Origin: Cytauxzoon felis
Taxonomy: Eukaryota > Apicomplexa > Aconoidasida > Piroplasmida > Theileriidae
Reading direction: 5' to 3'
DNA length: 36,491 nucleotides
Assembly: GCA_020283715.1 (NCBI GenBank)
Contig: JAIQCW010000211.1
Location: forward strand, 1 to 36,491
Shown here: one piece after another, positions 20,214 to 31,129 of the stretch
Position numbering within the stretch: the first letter of the stretch is position 1
Layout: each line of letters begins with the position of its first letter
Made by a program: the position numbers and the translations under genes
The notes under the pieces: model-generated
What the model was told of the DNA's origin: nothing
The model's database searches: none
What the model saw: the letters and a program-made list of their open reading frames with translations, nothing else

Positions 20214-20540
20214 TTAGTGATGTTTACCAGTAAATTTGGTAACTGCCTTGGTACCTTCTGAGACGGCATGTTTAGACAATTCACCTGGGAGTACGAGTCT
20301 GACGGATGTTTGTACTTCTCGTGAGCTAAGTGTTTCTTTTTTATTATATTTACATAATTTTCCAGCTTCAGTTGCAACCTTATCAAAGGTATCAACAACA
20401 AATGAGTTCATAATAAGCATTGATTTCTTTGAGATACCGATGTCTGGATGAACTTGTTTCAATACTTTAAAGATATAAGTGCTGTATGTTTCTGCACGAT
20501 TCTTTTTCTTACCGCCCTTGTGAACTTTTTTGCCCACCAT
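20214..20540 (-). CDS. H2B: Histone H2B
   Basis: Core histone of the nucleosome, 108 aa, intact and intronless in the coding region. Start [20 protein letters not shown], then the histone fold: [37 protein letters not shown] and the conserved C-terminal region [20 protein letters not shown] with [13 protein letters not shown]. The N-terminal tail is short, as in apicomplexans. TTG-rich sequence with CATATAGATCAAG just upstream of the ATG could hide a leader-intron acceptor. No repeat modules occur inside it. Confidence 0.97.
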   Translation of the reverse strand: MVGKKVHKGGKKKNRAETYSTYIFKVLKQVHPDIGISKKSMLIMNSFVVDTFDKVATEAGKLCKYNKKETLSSREVQTSVRLVLPGELSKHAVSEGTKAVTKFTGKHH

Positions 20541-20839
20541 CTTGATCTATATGAAAAAAAAAATTTGAGTGTTGAAAAATAATACACACAGAGATTAAAA
20601 TATAAAATTTAATATAAATTAAACTTACATATTCTAAATAATATATTAAATTGAGAAAAATACCAAGTGATTTGATATACTATAGAATTTACAGCACAAT
20701 ATTTTATAAAGTCCTGGGGTAGTTGGGAACGTGTATATATTTTATAGATCTTATAATTGTAATTATTAATATAAAAGATTCTTATATATAAAGATTATAT
20801 AATTATATATCTAATGTTGAAATTTAAACTACAAATTTA
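20541..20839. other. AT-rich H2B upstream region, no gene seen
   Basis: About 300 bases of AT-rich sequence upstream of H2B, presumably its promoter. There is a run of nine A at about 20562 and no recognisable ORF, RNA or repeat module. Confidence 0.5.
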
Positions 20840-21690
20840 CTACCCGAGAGCGATCTACGGGAGCTGGAAGGGGAAGTAAATAAAGAAGGTACCACACCTA
20901 GTGGAGATATAATATATACATCATTCCAATCGCCTCTACCTTAGGTCCAATCACTACCTTCTCTTCGCCACTCGCCGTGGTGGCCTCTTCTATTTATCTC
21001 CCCCTCCGCTTCCCTGAGATCAGCTACGGGTCCAGTGACTATACTTCAACACGATCTCCGGGAGTCGCTCTACTCTTTAGAGATAACTAAATAGAAGGAG
21101 GCCCCACGCCTAGTGGCGAAGAGAAGGTAGTTACAGGACCTCGAGTGGAACCCGTAGCTGATCTCAGGGAAAACGTAGAGTAAATAAAAATTCTGCCGAA
21201 GGCGGAGAGAATTCTGCGAGGAAAATTCCACATTTTATATTTTCCACCTAGGTACTCTCCTACAGTCAGCTCCTTTATTTATCTCCCCTCGGATTCATGT
21301 AGATCATCTTTGGTATAATGTCTACTCGGATGTATAGATCTACACCTGAGGTCCAATCCAACTCTCTTCGTCTTGCAGACAGCTCCTCCAGTAGAGGTCT
21401 TATCCTTGTCTTGCAGACGGCTTTCTCTATTTACTTCCCCCTTCGCTTCCCTGAGATCAGCTGCGGGTTTTCCACCTGAGGTTACATTCAACAAATCCTT
21501 AGCACCATCTTCCATCATTCCCATGATGGATGATCCATCGCAACCCTCACCACGATCTCTGGGAGTGGCTCTACTCTTTAGGGATAGGTAAATAGAAGAG
21601 GCCTCCACGGCGAGTGGAATAGTGGAGGCGTGTGGTATCAGAGTTGGATTGGACCTCAGGTGGAGCTGCAAGACGACCTACGGTGTAGGT
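20840..21690. repeat. Long intergenic palindromic repeat cluster
   Basis: Largest intergenic block. It contains several copies of most modules in both orientations, including GCGATCTACGGGAGCTGG, CCACTCGCCGTGG, GTCTTGCAGAC, CATCAT/ATGATG, CTCTTTAGGG and boundary 12-mers. Between them, GAATTCTGC and GAAAATTC pairs (about 21190-21225 and 21695-21760) form further small AT-rich palindromes. The frames at 21279-21671 (-) and 21373-21591 (+) consist only of repeat peptide and are not called. Confidence 0.88.
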
Positions 21691-21847
21691 GAGAAAATTC
21701 CATTTATATATAAATTAGCGTAGAATTTTCTATGTGAGTAGAAAATATAGAGAGAAAATTCACATTATAAGATTAATAATTTAATATATATGGAAAAAAT
21801 AAATTTTTTTATTTTAAAATTATAAAATATAATTTTTTGATGTCGTA

Positions 21848-24677
21848 ATGATAAATAAATTTAATAATTATATCCTTAAGAAGGATAATAAAAAATTATA
21901 AATTCTGATGATAGTAGTATAAGTAGTTTATCATGTATAAAATCTGATATATCAATATATGAATTAAAGTATGTATAAATAAATATAAATAATTTATATT
22001 AATAATTAATAGTAATGAATCTATAATGCAAGATGGTGCAATAATAAAAGGTAATTAAATTATATAATAGAAATATAATAAATTATATATAGATATAGAT
22101 TATAATAATAATAATGAAGAAGAAATATATAATAATAATAATGATATATTAAATCAATACATTAATAATAATATCGCAAATTCATTAACATATCCCAATA
22201 CAATCAAAAATAATCATTATAATAAAACTATCAAAATCAATCTCAATAATACAAATATACTCATCACTAATACATACATTATGGATTATCATCATAATGA
22301 TCCATTATATTCACAAGACAATACTAACAACCAACCTGAGGTTACCTCTACCGTAGGTCTTGCAGACAGCTCTCCACCTGAGGTTACATCTACCTCTCTT
22401 CCTCTTGCAGAGAGCTCTTCTAATTACCTCCCCGTAAACGGTAGAGCCACTCCCGGAGATCGTGGCAATGTTGAAGGTAGAGATGGAATCAAGAGTAGTA
22501 CTAGACCTCAGGTGGTGACCTCAGGTGGAAAACCCGTAGCTGATCTACGGGAAGCGAAGGGGGAAGTAAATAGAAGAGCTGACGGCAGGAAGACATCAGG
22601 TGGAAGAGATGAAGGTGGTGAAATACCTGTAAGCGATCTACGGGAGCTGGAAGGGGAAGTAAATAGAGAGGCCACCACGGCGAGTGGATGGACCTCATGT
22701 GGTGAAGCTGACGGCAGGATAGACCTCGAGTGGAAAGCTCCATGCAATGGAAAAGATGGACCTCAGATGGTGGCCACTACGGCGAGTGGAAGGACTTCAG
22801 GTGTATGTGATGATGTATTGATAAGTGTTGATATGAGTGGTGTTGAGATTGATATTCCAGGTGATGTTGCGAAATTGGATATTAGTGATTCTATTGTATT
22901 GAGTATGGATAATTCTAAGATTGAGATAAATGATGATGATAGGATTATTATAACTAATGATAATAATGAGGTATTAATTAATAATGATTGTATTACAATT
23001 ACTAATAATGAAATGGGGATGGGGGGAAAATATGTTGAAGGAATTGAACCACCGACTGACGATATAGAAGATGAATCTAATAATATATTTGGTCAATTAG
23101 AATATTATAAGAATATGTATAATATATTAGAAGATAAATTAAGTACTATATGGAATCAAAAAGAAGCTTTTAGATTAGCTACAGAAAGAATGTCTAATAC
23201 TTTAATTAAAAATAATAATATTAATAAAAATTTATCTTCTGATAGTGATGATGATTCTTTATATAAATCTAAAACATGTAGATTAACACCTATTAATAAT
23301 AGATGTAATACTGTACAAAATTATAGAGGTTATATGTCTGTACGTGATGAATTAAAATCTAATGGGGTTATAGGGTATAAAAAACCCCATTATAATATGA
23401 TTGATAGATTAATAAAATCTGGTAAGAAATTATATGCATTAAGAGTATGTAATTCTGGTATACGTAAATCATTATATTTAGATGTTGGTTATATAGATAG
23501 TATACATTGTGGTAATGTATTTGTAGGTAATAATATAGGTATATTTAAAATATCAATTATACCTAATGAATATATATATAATGATAATATTAGTAATAAA
23601 TTATTAAATTATTTTGGTTATAATAATGATAGTACTATTACTAATGTATTCAATACATTAGCTGATTTCTCTGGTATATCATGGCTTAATGATAATGGGG
23701 GAAATGGGGATGATGATGTTAAAAATCCCCATATAAATATAAGATATATACATACATTAATAAATAATAATAATAAATTAAATATAATGAATAATACATT
23801 ACCAAAAAATAGTTATATATCAACAATATTTAATGGAAATAATGATAAATTAACATGTATATCAACAACTAGTCATTTAAAGAAAAAATATATCTATAGT
23901 AATCATAATTTCGAATTTATATTAAAAACTAAACAATCTAATAATAATAAATCCAATTGTGATGCTAATAAAAAAAGATTTAATAACAACGTTTACATTA
24001 TCAACTCTATCACCAAACAATACCTTTGTATCGATATGCTAACGTATGATATCAAATTCGATGATGAAAAGATTACAAATGCATACTCGAAATATATTGT
24101 ACCCGCATGCTTCAAACTCGTACCATTACATAACCTTATTGAAGGTGGTGGAAGTGGACTACCCGCAGCTGATCTCAGGGAAGCGGAGGGACAACTAAAT
24201 AGAGGAGGCACCACGCCTAGTGGAATGACCTCGAGTGGAGGCGAGTGGAAGACCTCAGGTGGCAACGGAAGAGATTCTGTATATATCTACAATGAATGCA
24301 TGGAAGGCTCTCATGGTGTAACATCAAATTTCAATAGGGATATGAAATACATGAAGAAAAAGAGTTCAAGATTAATAGATTGTCATGGTAATTTTGCACC
24401 AACAACTAAACCGGCAGGTACACCAGCACCATCACCAAGATGTAAACTAACAACATTCAATATACATGATTCTGATGATGAAGATGAAGGAGGAGAAGAA
24501 AGTAGCCGTCAAGATGGATCAATTAAAAAACATGTATCATTCAATGACATCAATTATAAAAAATACACATCATGCGAACATTTCGATACACAAATGTCAA
24601 CACATGATAATGTCAAAAATCTCAAGATGAAATTCGAAAAACTCACACAACCAATAACCAAACTCAACACAAAATGA
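21848..24677 (+). CDS. Large Asn/Asp-rich protein of unknown function
   Basis: About 914 aa in three exons: 21848-21968, 22013-22050, 22093-24677. Splice phases fit if one A is added at the A6 run 21890-21895 (MINKFNNYILKKD, then INSDDSSISSLSC). Two in-frame repeat blocks (22335-22810, 24140-24275) interrupt it. Visible host features: an acidic segment with MSGVEIDIPGDVAKLDISDS; a likely coiled coil (QLEYYKNMYNILEDKLSTIW); a conserved-looking folded part from RLIKSGKKLYALRVCN through LYLDVGYIDSIHCGNVFVGN to YIVPACFKLVPLH; and a low-complexity C-terminus with an acidic run after NIHDSDDEDE. No signal peptide or TM helix. Not recognised; probably piroplasm-specific. Confidence 0.68.
22335..22810 (+). 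repeat. Exonic palindromic repeat block (914-aa gene, N-terminal)
   Basis: In-frame sense block of about 155 residues. It holds GTCTTGCAGAC, the CCGTAAACGG stem (22432-22441) beside GCCAC...GTGGC, CTGATCTACGGGAAGCG, AGCTGACGGCAGG (twice), GTAAGCGATCTACGGGAGCT, CCACCACGGCGAGTGG and boundary 12-mers. Two antisense frames of about 80 codons are also open here. Confidence 0.9.
24140..24275 (+). repeat. Short exonic palindromic repeat block (914-aa gene, C-terminal)
   Basis: In-frame block: LPAADLREAEGQLNRGG followed by TPSGMTSSGG and TSGGNG. It carries CCCGCAGCTGATCTCAGGG, CCACGCCTAGTGG and three boundary 12-mers. It is among the smallest blocks, about 45 codons, and lacks the GCCAC...GTGGC module. 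Confidence 0.88.
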
Positions 24678-24754
24678 AATGCAGATTTAATCAACCTTTA
24701 ATATTTAAATGCAGTAATATCGTAAAAATTATAAATTTATCACTATTTTTCATC

Positions 24755-24840
24755 ATCCTGACGTTGCCACTAGCCGTGGAGGCCTCTTCTATTTAGCTAT
24801 CTCTAAAGAGTATAGCCACTCCCGTAGATCGTGGCGAAAG
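24755..24840 (+). repeat. Minimal intergenic repeat unit
   Basis: A single compact unit: CCACTAGCCGTGG, the CTCTAAAGAG stem and GCCAC...GTGGC in a row. It lies at the junction with the shared upstream region of the antigen-like gene. The rest of 24678-25155 is AT-rich sequence described under the shared 5' flank. Confidence 0.85.
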
Positions 24841-24869
24841 TATAAGCACTATAAATAGATATTTTACAC

Positions 24870-25155
24870 CACATTAATATAAATATAGGGGTAAAAAACA
24901 CCATTTCCACTATATTATCAGTGTCTATTGAAGATTTCTCTACAACTATAATATATACCTTTATATTAATACAATTGAAGGATGATGTATAGTTGTATGA
25001 TGATATACATCTATTTATATAAGTAATTATTATAATATATATACTATTTAACTCTAACATGAACTGTAACTATTATAGTAACTATATTATACTAATACAT
25101 ATATATAAATAATTACACTTCATAAAATTATTAGAATATTATACTTCAATTATAA
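24870..25155 (+). promoter_or_regulatory. Shared 5' flank of antigen-like family, copy A
   Basis: Aligns by eye with 29590-29853: CAATTGAAGGATGAT, TATAGTT, ATAATTATTATAATATATATACTAT, ACATATATAAATAATTA, CATAAAATTATTA and AATATTATA, ending in TATAAATGAT, where ATGAT holds the start codon. Two otherwise different genes thus share about 270 bases of upstream DNA. This is typical of a multigene family with a conserved expression site; the promoter role is inference. Confidence 0.65.
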
Positions 25156-26829
25156 ATGATATTCTTCATTGAATCAGATTATAAAACTTTATTATTATCA
25201 ATGCTATCAGATTATATCAATAGTTGTGAGAGTATAAGGAAAGCCATAGGTGGTGATGAAAATAGTAAATCCATATTGTCTGTGATCACAAACTTGTTAG
25301 TGTTCATGCTCTCGACTATTACCCTTTACGCTAATACATTTGGAGGTGGAGGTGGAGGTGGAACAACAACTGGAGAAACATCAACTTGTGGGAATCCTAC
25401 TACATCTCAATGTACTACTACAACTGGCGGTAGTCAAACAAATATTTGTCAACAGACTTCTGCAATTCAACAAACTGAAACTCAGAATTGTAACTCAGTG
25501 CAACAACCACAAACTCAAGCTAAAGTTCAGAATGATAACGAATGTGGTTTTAAAAAATTTTGTGATAAAATTAATAATACAACATGTAAAGTGTTGGAGG
25601 AGATTAAAGAGTGTAAATGTGAATGTAATAACATCTGTGTAAATTCTGATGATAAATGTAAGGAGTTCATTAGTGTAACTATGGATCACTGTGAGAAGGA
25701 AGCTGAGTGTTTAATTATACAATTGAATGAGGATTTATCACCTCAATTACTAAATACAATTGTCTTGAGATTCATAGGTCTACTGTTATATCTGAGAATA
25801 ATACAGGAATTCTCTTTATTAAGAGATTATTTTACAAAGATTATAGATAATTTAGAAAAGAATTATAATACAATTAAATCATGTACATGTGGAAATAACA
25901 TTAATAGATGTTGTTCTAAGGATGGTAAATGTCTATGTACTATATTCTATAAATTATTTCAAGCAACTGTGTCACTCCATGATAGGTATTGTAAGATTAT
26001 TGGTTATATGAAAGGAGAATCTGATGAAGATTTATATAAAACTATACCTTCATTATCCCTAACTAGATCCTTTATTATATTAACATCCTATTTCAATGAA
26101 TATATAGAATCGAGTTATATGGTTGAGGAAGACAAGTGTACATGTAAAGAGAAGAACACATGTCCAAAACAGTCATTACTCACACTTACGACCAATCTTG
26201 TGTTCGAAATAGGGTCATTGTTATTAAATACTATTACTGGAACTGCAAATGGAAACAAATGTTGTTGTCATAAATATAGTAGTAAATTAGATGATGTGGT
26301 GACACTGCTACAAACAGGAATAGAGGATACAGATGATTGTGATGGTCTTCTATCTGATGTAATATCCATGATATCACCCCTTGTTAAGGATGAGGATTAT
26401 AGATTTGGAAAGATTAAGACTGAGTTAACGGAGGCTGATAAAAAGAATGAGAATGCAATTGAGACGAAGTTGCAGGAAGTTATTGAGCAGAAGAATGGAC
26501 TTCAGAGTGTAATTCAGGGTATTGGAGATTCTAAGTGTGATGGGAAGCCTGCTTCTGGTGGTGGGACAGCTAGTAACGGATGTACAAGTTGTAATACTGG
26601 TACTTCTACGACTGGAAGTCAAGGTACTACTCCTTGTAATGGAACCATTGAAACAGATTGTAAGGACTATATCAAGAACGGAGTTACCACTGGCACATGT
26701 AATGACGGTAATAATACTCAATGTAAGTGCGGATGTGCAGCTTGTACAGGTGGTAAAGTAGAATGGACATGTCAACCCGGAAGAACAGACCTCAAGTGGA
26801 CGAAGTGTAGAGAATATGTAGTACAATAG
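25156..26829 (+). CDS. Cys-rich variant-surface-antigen-like protein
   Basis: 557 aa in one exon from an ATG at 25156. The N-terminus has a hydrophobic stretch (ILSVITNLLVFMLSTITLYA) that could be a signal anchor. It is followed by a Gly run and a Thr/Gln/Cys-rich low-complexity region, then Cys clusters (EIKECKCECNNIC; CTCGNNINRCCSKDGKCLC; CTCKEKNTC; KCCCHKY), Leu-rich helices and a second Cys/Gly/Thr-rich tail ending WTCQPGRTDLKWTKCREYVV. This layout (helical blocks with Cys-rich segments and low-complexity Gly/Thr linkers) recalls Babesia VESA-type antigens; no specific family motif was verified. Codon use is less AT-extreme than its neighbours. The last 50 coding bases contain repeat motifs (ACCCGGAAGAAC and ACCTCAAGTGGA) in a different frame from other exons. 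Confidence 0.6.
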   Translation: MIFFIESDYKTLLLSMLSDYINSCESIRKAIGGDENSKSILSVITNLLVFMLSTITLYANTFGGGGGGGTTTGETSTCGNPTTSQCTTTTGGSQTNICQQTSAIQQTETQNCNSVQQPQTQAKVQNDNECGFKKFCDKINNTTCKVLEEIKECKCECNNICVNSDDKCKEFISVTMDHCEKEAECLIIQLNEDLSPQLLNTIVLRFIGLLLYLRIIQEFSLLRDYFTKIIDNLEKNYNTIKSCTCGNNINRCCSKDGKCLCTIFYKLFQATVSLHDRYCKIIGYMKGESDEDLYKTIPSLSLTRSFIILTSYFNEYIESSYMVEEDKCTCKEKNTCPKQSLLTLTTNLVFEIGSLLLNTITGTANGNKCCCHKYSSKLDDVVTLLQTGIEDTDDCDGLLSDVISMISPLVKDEDYRFGKIKTELTEADKKNENAIETKLQEVIEQKNGLQSVIQGIGDSKCDGKPASGGGTASNGCTSCNTGTSTTGSQGTTPCNGTIETDCKDYIKNGVTTGTCNDGNNTQCKCGCAACTGGKVEWTCQPGRTDLKWTKCREYVVQ

Positions 26830-26910
26830 AGTTAAAAATTATAGTACATTTCAATTACATGTGTGTTTCTATGGGTATTTTCCCATGTGTGATTTTTTAC
26901 AAATTAAAAA

Positions 26911-28935
26911 CTACATTTCGAGTGTGTTGAACCATTCTTTTAAAACTTGTTCCATGATTTGAACATGTGACGGCATTGTAACAATATGTGATTTGCCCTC
27001 CAGCTCGTGTAATTTAACAATATCGCTATCCTTGAAGAATATATCCATATATTCTCTTGGACCCTAGAGGAAGGAGGTGTGAGGAATGAAGTGTCGTCAA
27101 CTTACATCTACAACACAGAATGGATCATCTTTGGAATGTATGAATAGGGTGGGTAAATCTTTGGGAAATAGATACATATTCTTCTTTAAATCCAGAATAG
27201 CATCATGCGTTAACATTATAGTCATCGATGGTAATCTTTTTGCATGATGTAATGGGTCCTATAGAAGAAATATGAAGTCGAATGAATGTAATGAGTGATA
27301 CATATATCGTTGCCACTCGCCGTGGAGGCTTCTCCACTCGAGGTCAGTCCTGCCGTCAGCTCTTCCAATTACCTATCCCTGAAGGGTAAAGCCACTCCCA
27401 GAGATCGTGGCGAAGGTGTAGAGGATGTAACCTCAAGTGCATTACCCGTAGCTGATCTCAGGGAAGCGGAGGGGGAAGTAAATAGAGGAGCTGACGGCAG
27501 GAAGATGAAGAAGTGGATTGGAAGTATAGTGATTGGACTTCAGGTGATAATTATAACATTCTTTGGGTAAACTTACATTAAAGCGCATGCATAATTCAAT
27601 ACCGTCTGCGTATCCATCGATATTTTCTAATATGATGGGTAGTTTTGGTGCTAATGATGCGTATAGCCTTATAGCTGGAATGAAAATGCGGTTTATGCCT
27701 TCGTAAAGATACTCGAGATTGAGCATGGTGCTTAAACATATCATACTGTCAATGAATTTACCCTGTCCCTTGGCATTCATGCTAAATAATACCTGTGATT
27801 TAATTACAATAGTTCCACCCATTGATAATCCAATGAGATGGTATGGGAGATTATCATGACGTTGATCACTGAAGACAACTTGTTCATCCCATTTCTCACA
27901 TGAGTCATTAAATTTACCTCTCTTTATAATGCTTACAAATTGCATGACATCATATACAAAATCATCGAATTTATGAAAGTAAGATCTCTGTTTACATACA
28001 CTACCAGATAATCCATGGGATTGTAAATCCAAACCATATACTGAGTATCCCAATCTATTGAGTGCATGTAGAAAACTTCCTCCATATTTAAATCTGGGGG
28101 TTAAATCAAATGCATTTTTACCATGTAACCGATCCTCATTCAGTGCTCCATCTTTATTTAATGATTCCAAATCAGGGAATATATCCTTCGATTCTCTTTC
28201 AAATAATTCTAGTGCATCTGGATTTGGATACTCTCCAACATTTTCTTGATACCATTCTGTATTATATTTACAGAAATCAGATCTAAAATGGCTACGAGCA
28301 CCATGGACCAGTATTATATGACCCTTTGGATTCTTAACTCTTGATGCATAAGTTCTTATCCTTATCCCTTGTTTATTAAAGAAACAACCCATAACAAGTT
28401 TGCCTTGATCATCTTCATCAACAAATAAAGGTGTATCGATGCAAAGTTGATCTCCTTCAGTGATTAGAGGGACGTGTTCAAGCTCCATTCTATCACTTGG
28501 CGTCGTTTCATCAGTTATCTCCTTCATTGAGTTGAAATTTTGAGATGTTTTTAAAATCCTCTTTAATCTGTCATTATGAAGTGTATAAATGAATTCATTG
28601 ATACCACTCAGAGGGCTAAATAAATATTTAAATGTTATAGTTAGAGGTTGTTTATCATCCTCAGGCCAATTGAAGTTAACAAATATAAACTTATCATCTC
28701 TCCTTACAGAAAAGAGGATTGTATCGCCATCTACGAGTTTACTGGTTTTATACCGAGCCCCTGATACAAATGTATAAATCACCTTTCCATCCTCTTCACT
28801 AGTAACAATGTCAATACCATCAGCTATACTATAAGTGCGTAGATTCGACTTGATATCATCCGATTCATCCTTACTTTTACCTGCAATGGATGTATACTGA
28901 TACAATGCGATGAAGAAGAACGGAAGAAGGTACAT
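26911..28935 (-). CDS. Secreted alpha/beta hydrolase (S33/lysophospholipase-like)
   Basis: 554 aa in three exons: 28935-27577, 27258-27106, 27063-26911, all joins in phase 0. Start MYLLPFFFIALYQYTSIAG is a signal peptide. About 160 residues follow with no known catalytic motif. Among them YTFVSGARYKTSKLVDGD and the strand pattern vaguely resemble piroplasm FAINT (DUF529) repeats. The hydrolase part has the HG oxyanion motif (HIILVHGARSHFRSDF), nucleophile GLSMGG (GxSxG), Asp in LFIHSKDDPFC and His in EGKSHIV. So the complete Ser-Asp-His triad is present only after splicing. A serine aminopeptidase/monoglyceride-lipase-like esterase is predicted; the substrate is unknown. Intron 1 (318 nt) carries a repeat cluster, intron 2 only 42 nt. 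Confidence 0.83.
27300..27550 (+). repeat. Intronic palindromic repeat cluster (hydrolase intron 1)
   Basis: Complete module series inside intron 27259-27576, antisense to the gene: CCACTCGCCGTGG, CCTGCCGTCAGC, CCCTGAAGGG, GCCAC...GTGGC, CCCGTAGCTGATCTCAGGG, AGCTGACGGCAGG. Its peptide-like frame (LPLAVEASPLEV ... ADLREAEGEV) runs opposite to the host gene, unlike every exonic block. Confidence 0.9.
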
Positions 28936-29344
28936 GTTCTTGATGAGATAAAATTCAATTGTTCAACAGATTATATAATAATTAGCATTCTTTGAATGTT
29001 TGAATACGATGAATAGTCAGATTTTTTCATGACCCTTGTTAGAAATATAATATTATAAAACATGATAACAGATGACATGTGATATCACAATAACATTAAA
29101 TTAAAACATTATAATTATGATACATTTTAAATTTAATTACAGAAATTATTATAATATTCTCTTCATGCTAACGTAATGTAATAAAGCTAGGCTCCTGGAA
29201 TAATATAATCAACAATGGGGTATACACATTTTACACATACCAGGATGACTTATAATGGCCTAAGTGAAGGTAGTGAGTGAATTATAATCCATAGAAGATT
29301 ACTATATACCTTTATTCCCACTCCTGTGATTATTCGTCCAGATG
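28936..29344. other. AT-rich intergenic DNA, no gene seen
   Basis: Upstream region of the secreted hydrolase. About 400 bases, AT-rich, without a convincing ORF, RNA or repeat module. Confidence 0.5.
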
Positions 29345-29590
29345 TAAACTCTCCACTTGATGTCCAATCCACCTTGTCTTCGTCCTGCAGACAGCTTTCT
29401 CTATTTATTTCCCCTTCCAGCTCCCATAGATCGCTTCCAGGTAGTCCACCTGAGGTCAATCACTACACTTATCCTCAACTATATCTAGTCTTTCTCTTGT
29501 AGAGAGCTCTTCTAAACCTTCTTCAACCTCCACCCTATCTCCCATCCTTACCATCACATCTGCCACACATAAACCCCAGAATTATGTGGA
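29345..29590. repeat. Degenerate intergenic repeat cluster
   Basis: Clear modules to about 29470: a CTCCACTTGATGTCC boundary variant, GTCCTGCAGACAGC, CTCCCATAGATCGCTTCCAGG and TCCACCTGAGGT. From 29480 only decayed traces remain (CTCTTGTAGAGAGC, a GTCTTGCAGACAGC relative). This looks like an old cluster eroding. Confidence 0.75.
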
Positions 29591-29853
29591 TAAAAAACAC
29601 TATTTTCACTACAATTTCAACATCATTTTATGATTTCTCTATGAATATAATATATACAACTATATCAATACAATTGAAGGATGATCTATAGTTATATGAA
29701 GCTATATAAGTAAATATATAAATAATTATTATAATATATATACTATATAACTACTAACATGAATAGAAATATACTACCTATATAACATAGTAGTAGACAT
29801 ATATAAATAATTATATATCATAAAATTATTATAATATTATATTTAGGTTATAA
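29590..29853 (+). promoter_or_regulatory. Shared 5' flank of antigen-like family, copy B
   Basis: Counterpart of 24870-25155, ending in the same TATAAATGAT context at 29851-29860. The ATG at 29854 is therefore the expected start, but it reaches a stop after four codons. Confidence 0.65.
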
Positions 29854-29934
29854 ATGATTAGAGGGTGATAATTTGGAATAAGAATGGAAAACAATCTACA
29901 AAAATAGAAATGGTTCAAGATCCTGTTTCTGATC

Positions 29935-30007
29935 CTCAAACTAAAGACCATAAACATGAAGCTCTATGTATGATTTCTATGTTTCTAGGTGGATTATCAT
30001 TTTATAT
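29935..30007 (+). repeat. 73-nt intragenic duplication, copy 1
   Basis: Near-identical to 30472-30544, with about two substitutions (TGTATGA/TGTAGGA and GGTGG/GGTAG). It encodes TKDHKHEALC plus a hydrophobic SMFLGGLSFYI segment. Confidence 0.9.
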
Positions 30008-30471
30008 TGTGAATGGATTGTTCCACAAATTTCCCGTTCAACTATTACAACTTGGGAGCAGATATAATAATACACCGCCTCAAAGTGGTACGTCTTGGCC
30101 TGCTGATCAACATGCCGGCTCCATCATATCTAACAATTCTTCTATAGTAGAATTATTTGGTTTCCGATTTGGTGGTCCTTCTGAAGATCCTGAATCTCCA
30201 GACCATCAAGGAGGTCCAGTTAAAAAACAAGAAACTACTCATGCTTCTGGTGATACTCCTCAAGCTTCTAAACCTAAAGACCATGGAGGAAGTCCAGGTG
30301 GACAAGAAGCTGAATCTGATGATTCTGCTGCTACTCAAACTCCTGAAACTGAAGTCCAAAAAGAAAGTCCAGCTGAAGTACAAAAATCTGATGGTGGTAA
30401 TCCTGAAACTTCTGAAACTAAAGGCCCTAAAGGATGTCCAGCTGCAAAACAAGATCAATCTGAAGCTGCTA

Positions 30472-30544
30472 CTCAAACTAAAGACCATAAACATGAAGCT
30501 CTATGTAGGATTTCTATGTTTCTAGGTAGATTATCATTTTATAT
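30472..30544 (+). repeat. 73-nt intragenic duplication, copy 2
   Basis: Second copy of 29935-30007, in the same frame, 537 nt (179 codons) downstream. It brackets the Pro/Glu-rich segment of the antigen-like frame. Confidence 0.9.
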
Positions 30545-31129
30545 CATGTATAGATTTATAGATACGGAAACAATTAAAGGAGATGCCAGTGACAGTGGTA
30601 GTGATGCTAAAAAGGCTATAGATCCTGGTGACAATGAAGATGTTCGTAAAAAGGAAGATGAGAATAAAGGTATTCTTGAACTTTTTAAGATCGATCATGC
30701 TGAAGATTGGTCACCTATATCTATGTTGACCTGTTTTCTAGACTCTCTATACTCCTACCACAACTCCTGAAGCGGGGATGGTTTCAATAGTGGAAACCAA
30801 AGTGAAATGTGGAAACAAATATTTCCCGGTAAAATTTGGACTAAGAATTGGTATGATAGACCTCAGTGGAATTGCTTTTGGATTGCAGCTGTACCATATG
30901 TCTTATGTCTCCACATTTTCATCATAATGATTAACTTACCTGATACTTTCATCTCAACTTTTCTCCACTATAAAACTCATCTACTATAAATCACATGTAC
31001 ATGTTTCAATTTTTTACAAGAAATTTTAGAAATGGCCAACTTTTCAGCCACAGGTATATAAAGTGATCCGAAAACAATTATCAAAAGAAAAGATGATGAA
31101 CAAATCTCATATAATCTTCATATATTACA

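Larger units (their letters stand above)
29854..30989 (+). pseudogene. Degraded or frameshifted antigen-family member
   Basis: The expected ATG (29854, matching copy A) gives MIRG then a stop. The main open frame starts one frame off and runs about 29865-30770 (about 300 codons; the first in-frame ATG is 29911). It contains a Pro/Glu/Ser-rich middle (HQGGPVKKQETTHASGDTPQ; PETEVQKESPAEVQKSDGG). Two copies of KDHKHEALCxISMFLGxLSFYI flank that middle. The frame stops at 30768-30770. A following frame (30807-30989) has WTKNWYDRPQWNCFWIAAVP and a hydrophobic end, resembling the WTCQPGRTDLKWTKC end of the gene at 25156. Either a pseudogene with two breaks, or a spliced gene I cannot resolve. Confidence 0.5.

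Noticed and set aside
21279..21671. Repeat-only open frames as genes (also 5945-6169, 8848-9069, 19833-20174, 22501-22747, 29250-29459, 31063-31374)
   Set aside because: They consist almost entirely of module peptide and have no host sequence or conserved domain. They are explained by the open frames intrinsic to the modules.
26425..26826. 133-codon antisense ORF over the antigen-like gene
   Set aside because: Shadow frame of a Cys/Thr-rich coding region. The plus-strand frame is far longer and has coherent features.
28058..28249. Short plus-strand ORFs over the hydrolase (28058-28249, 28589-28777)
   Set aside because: Antisense shadows of a well-supported minus-strand exon with catalytic motifs.
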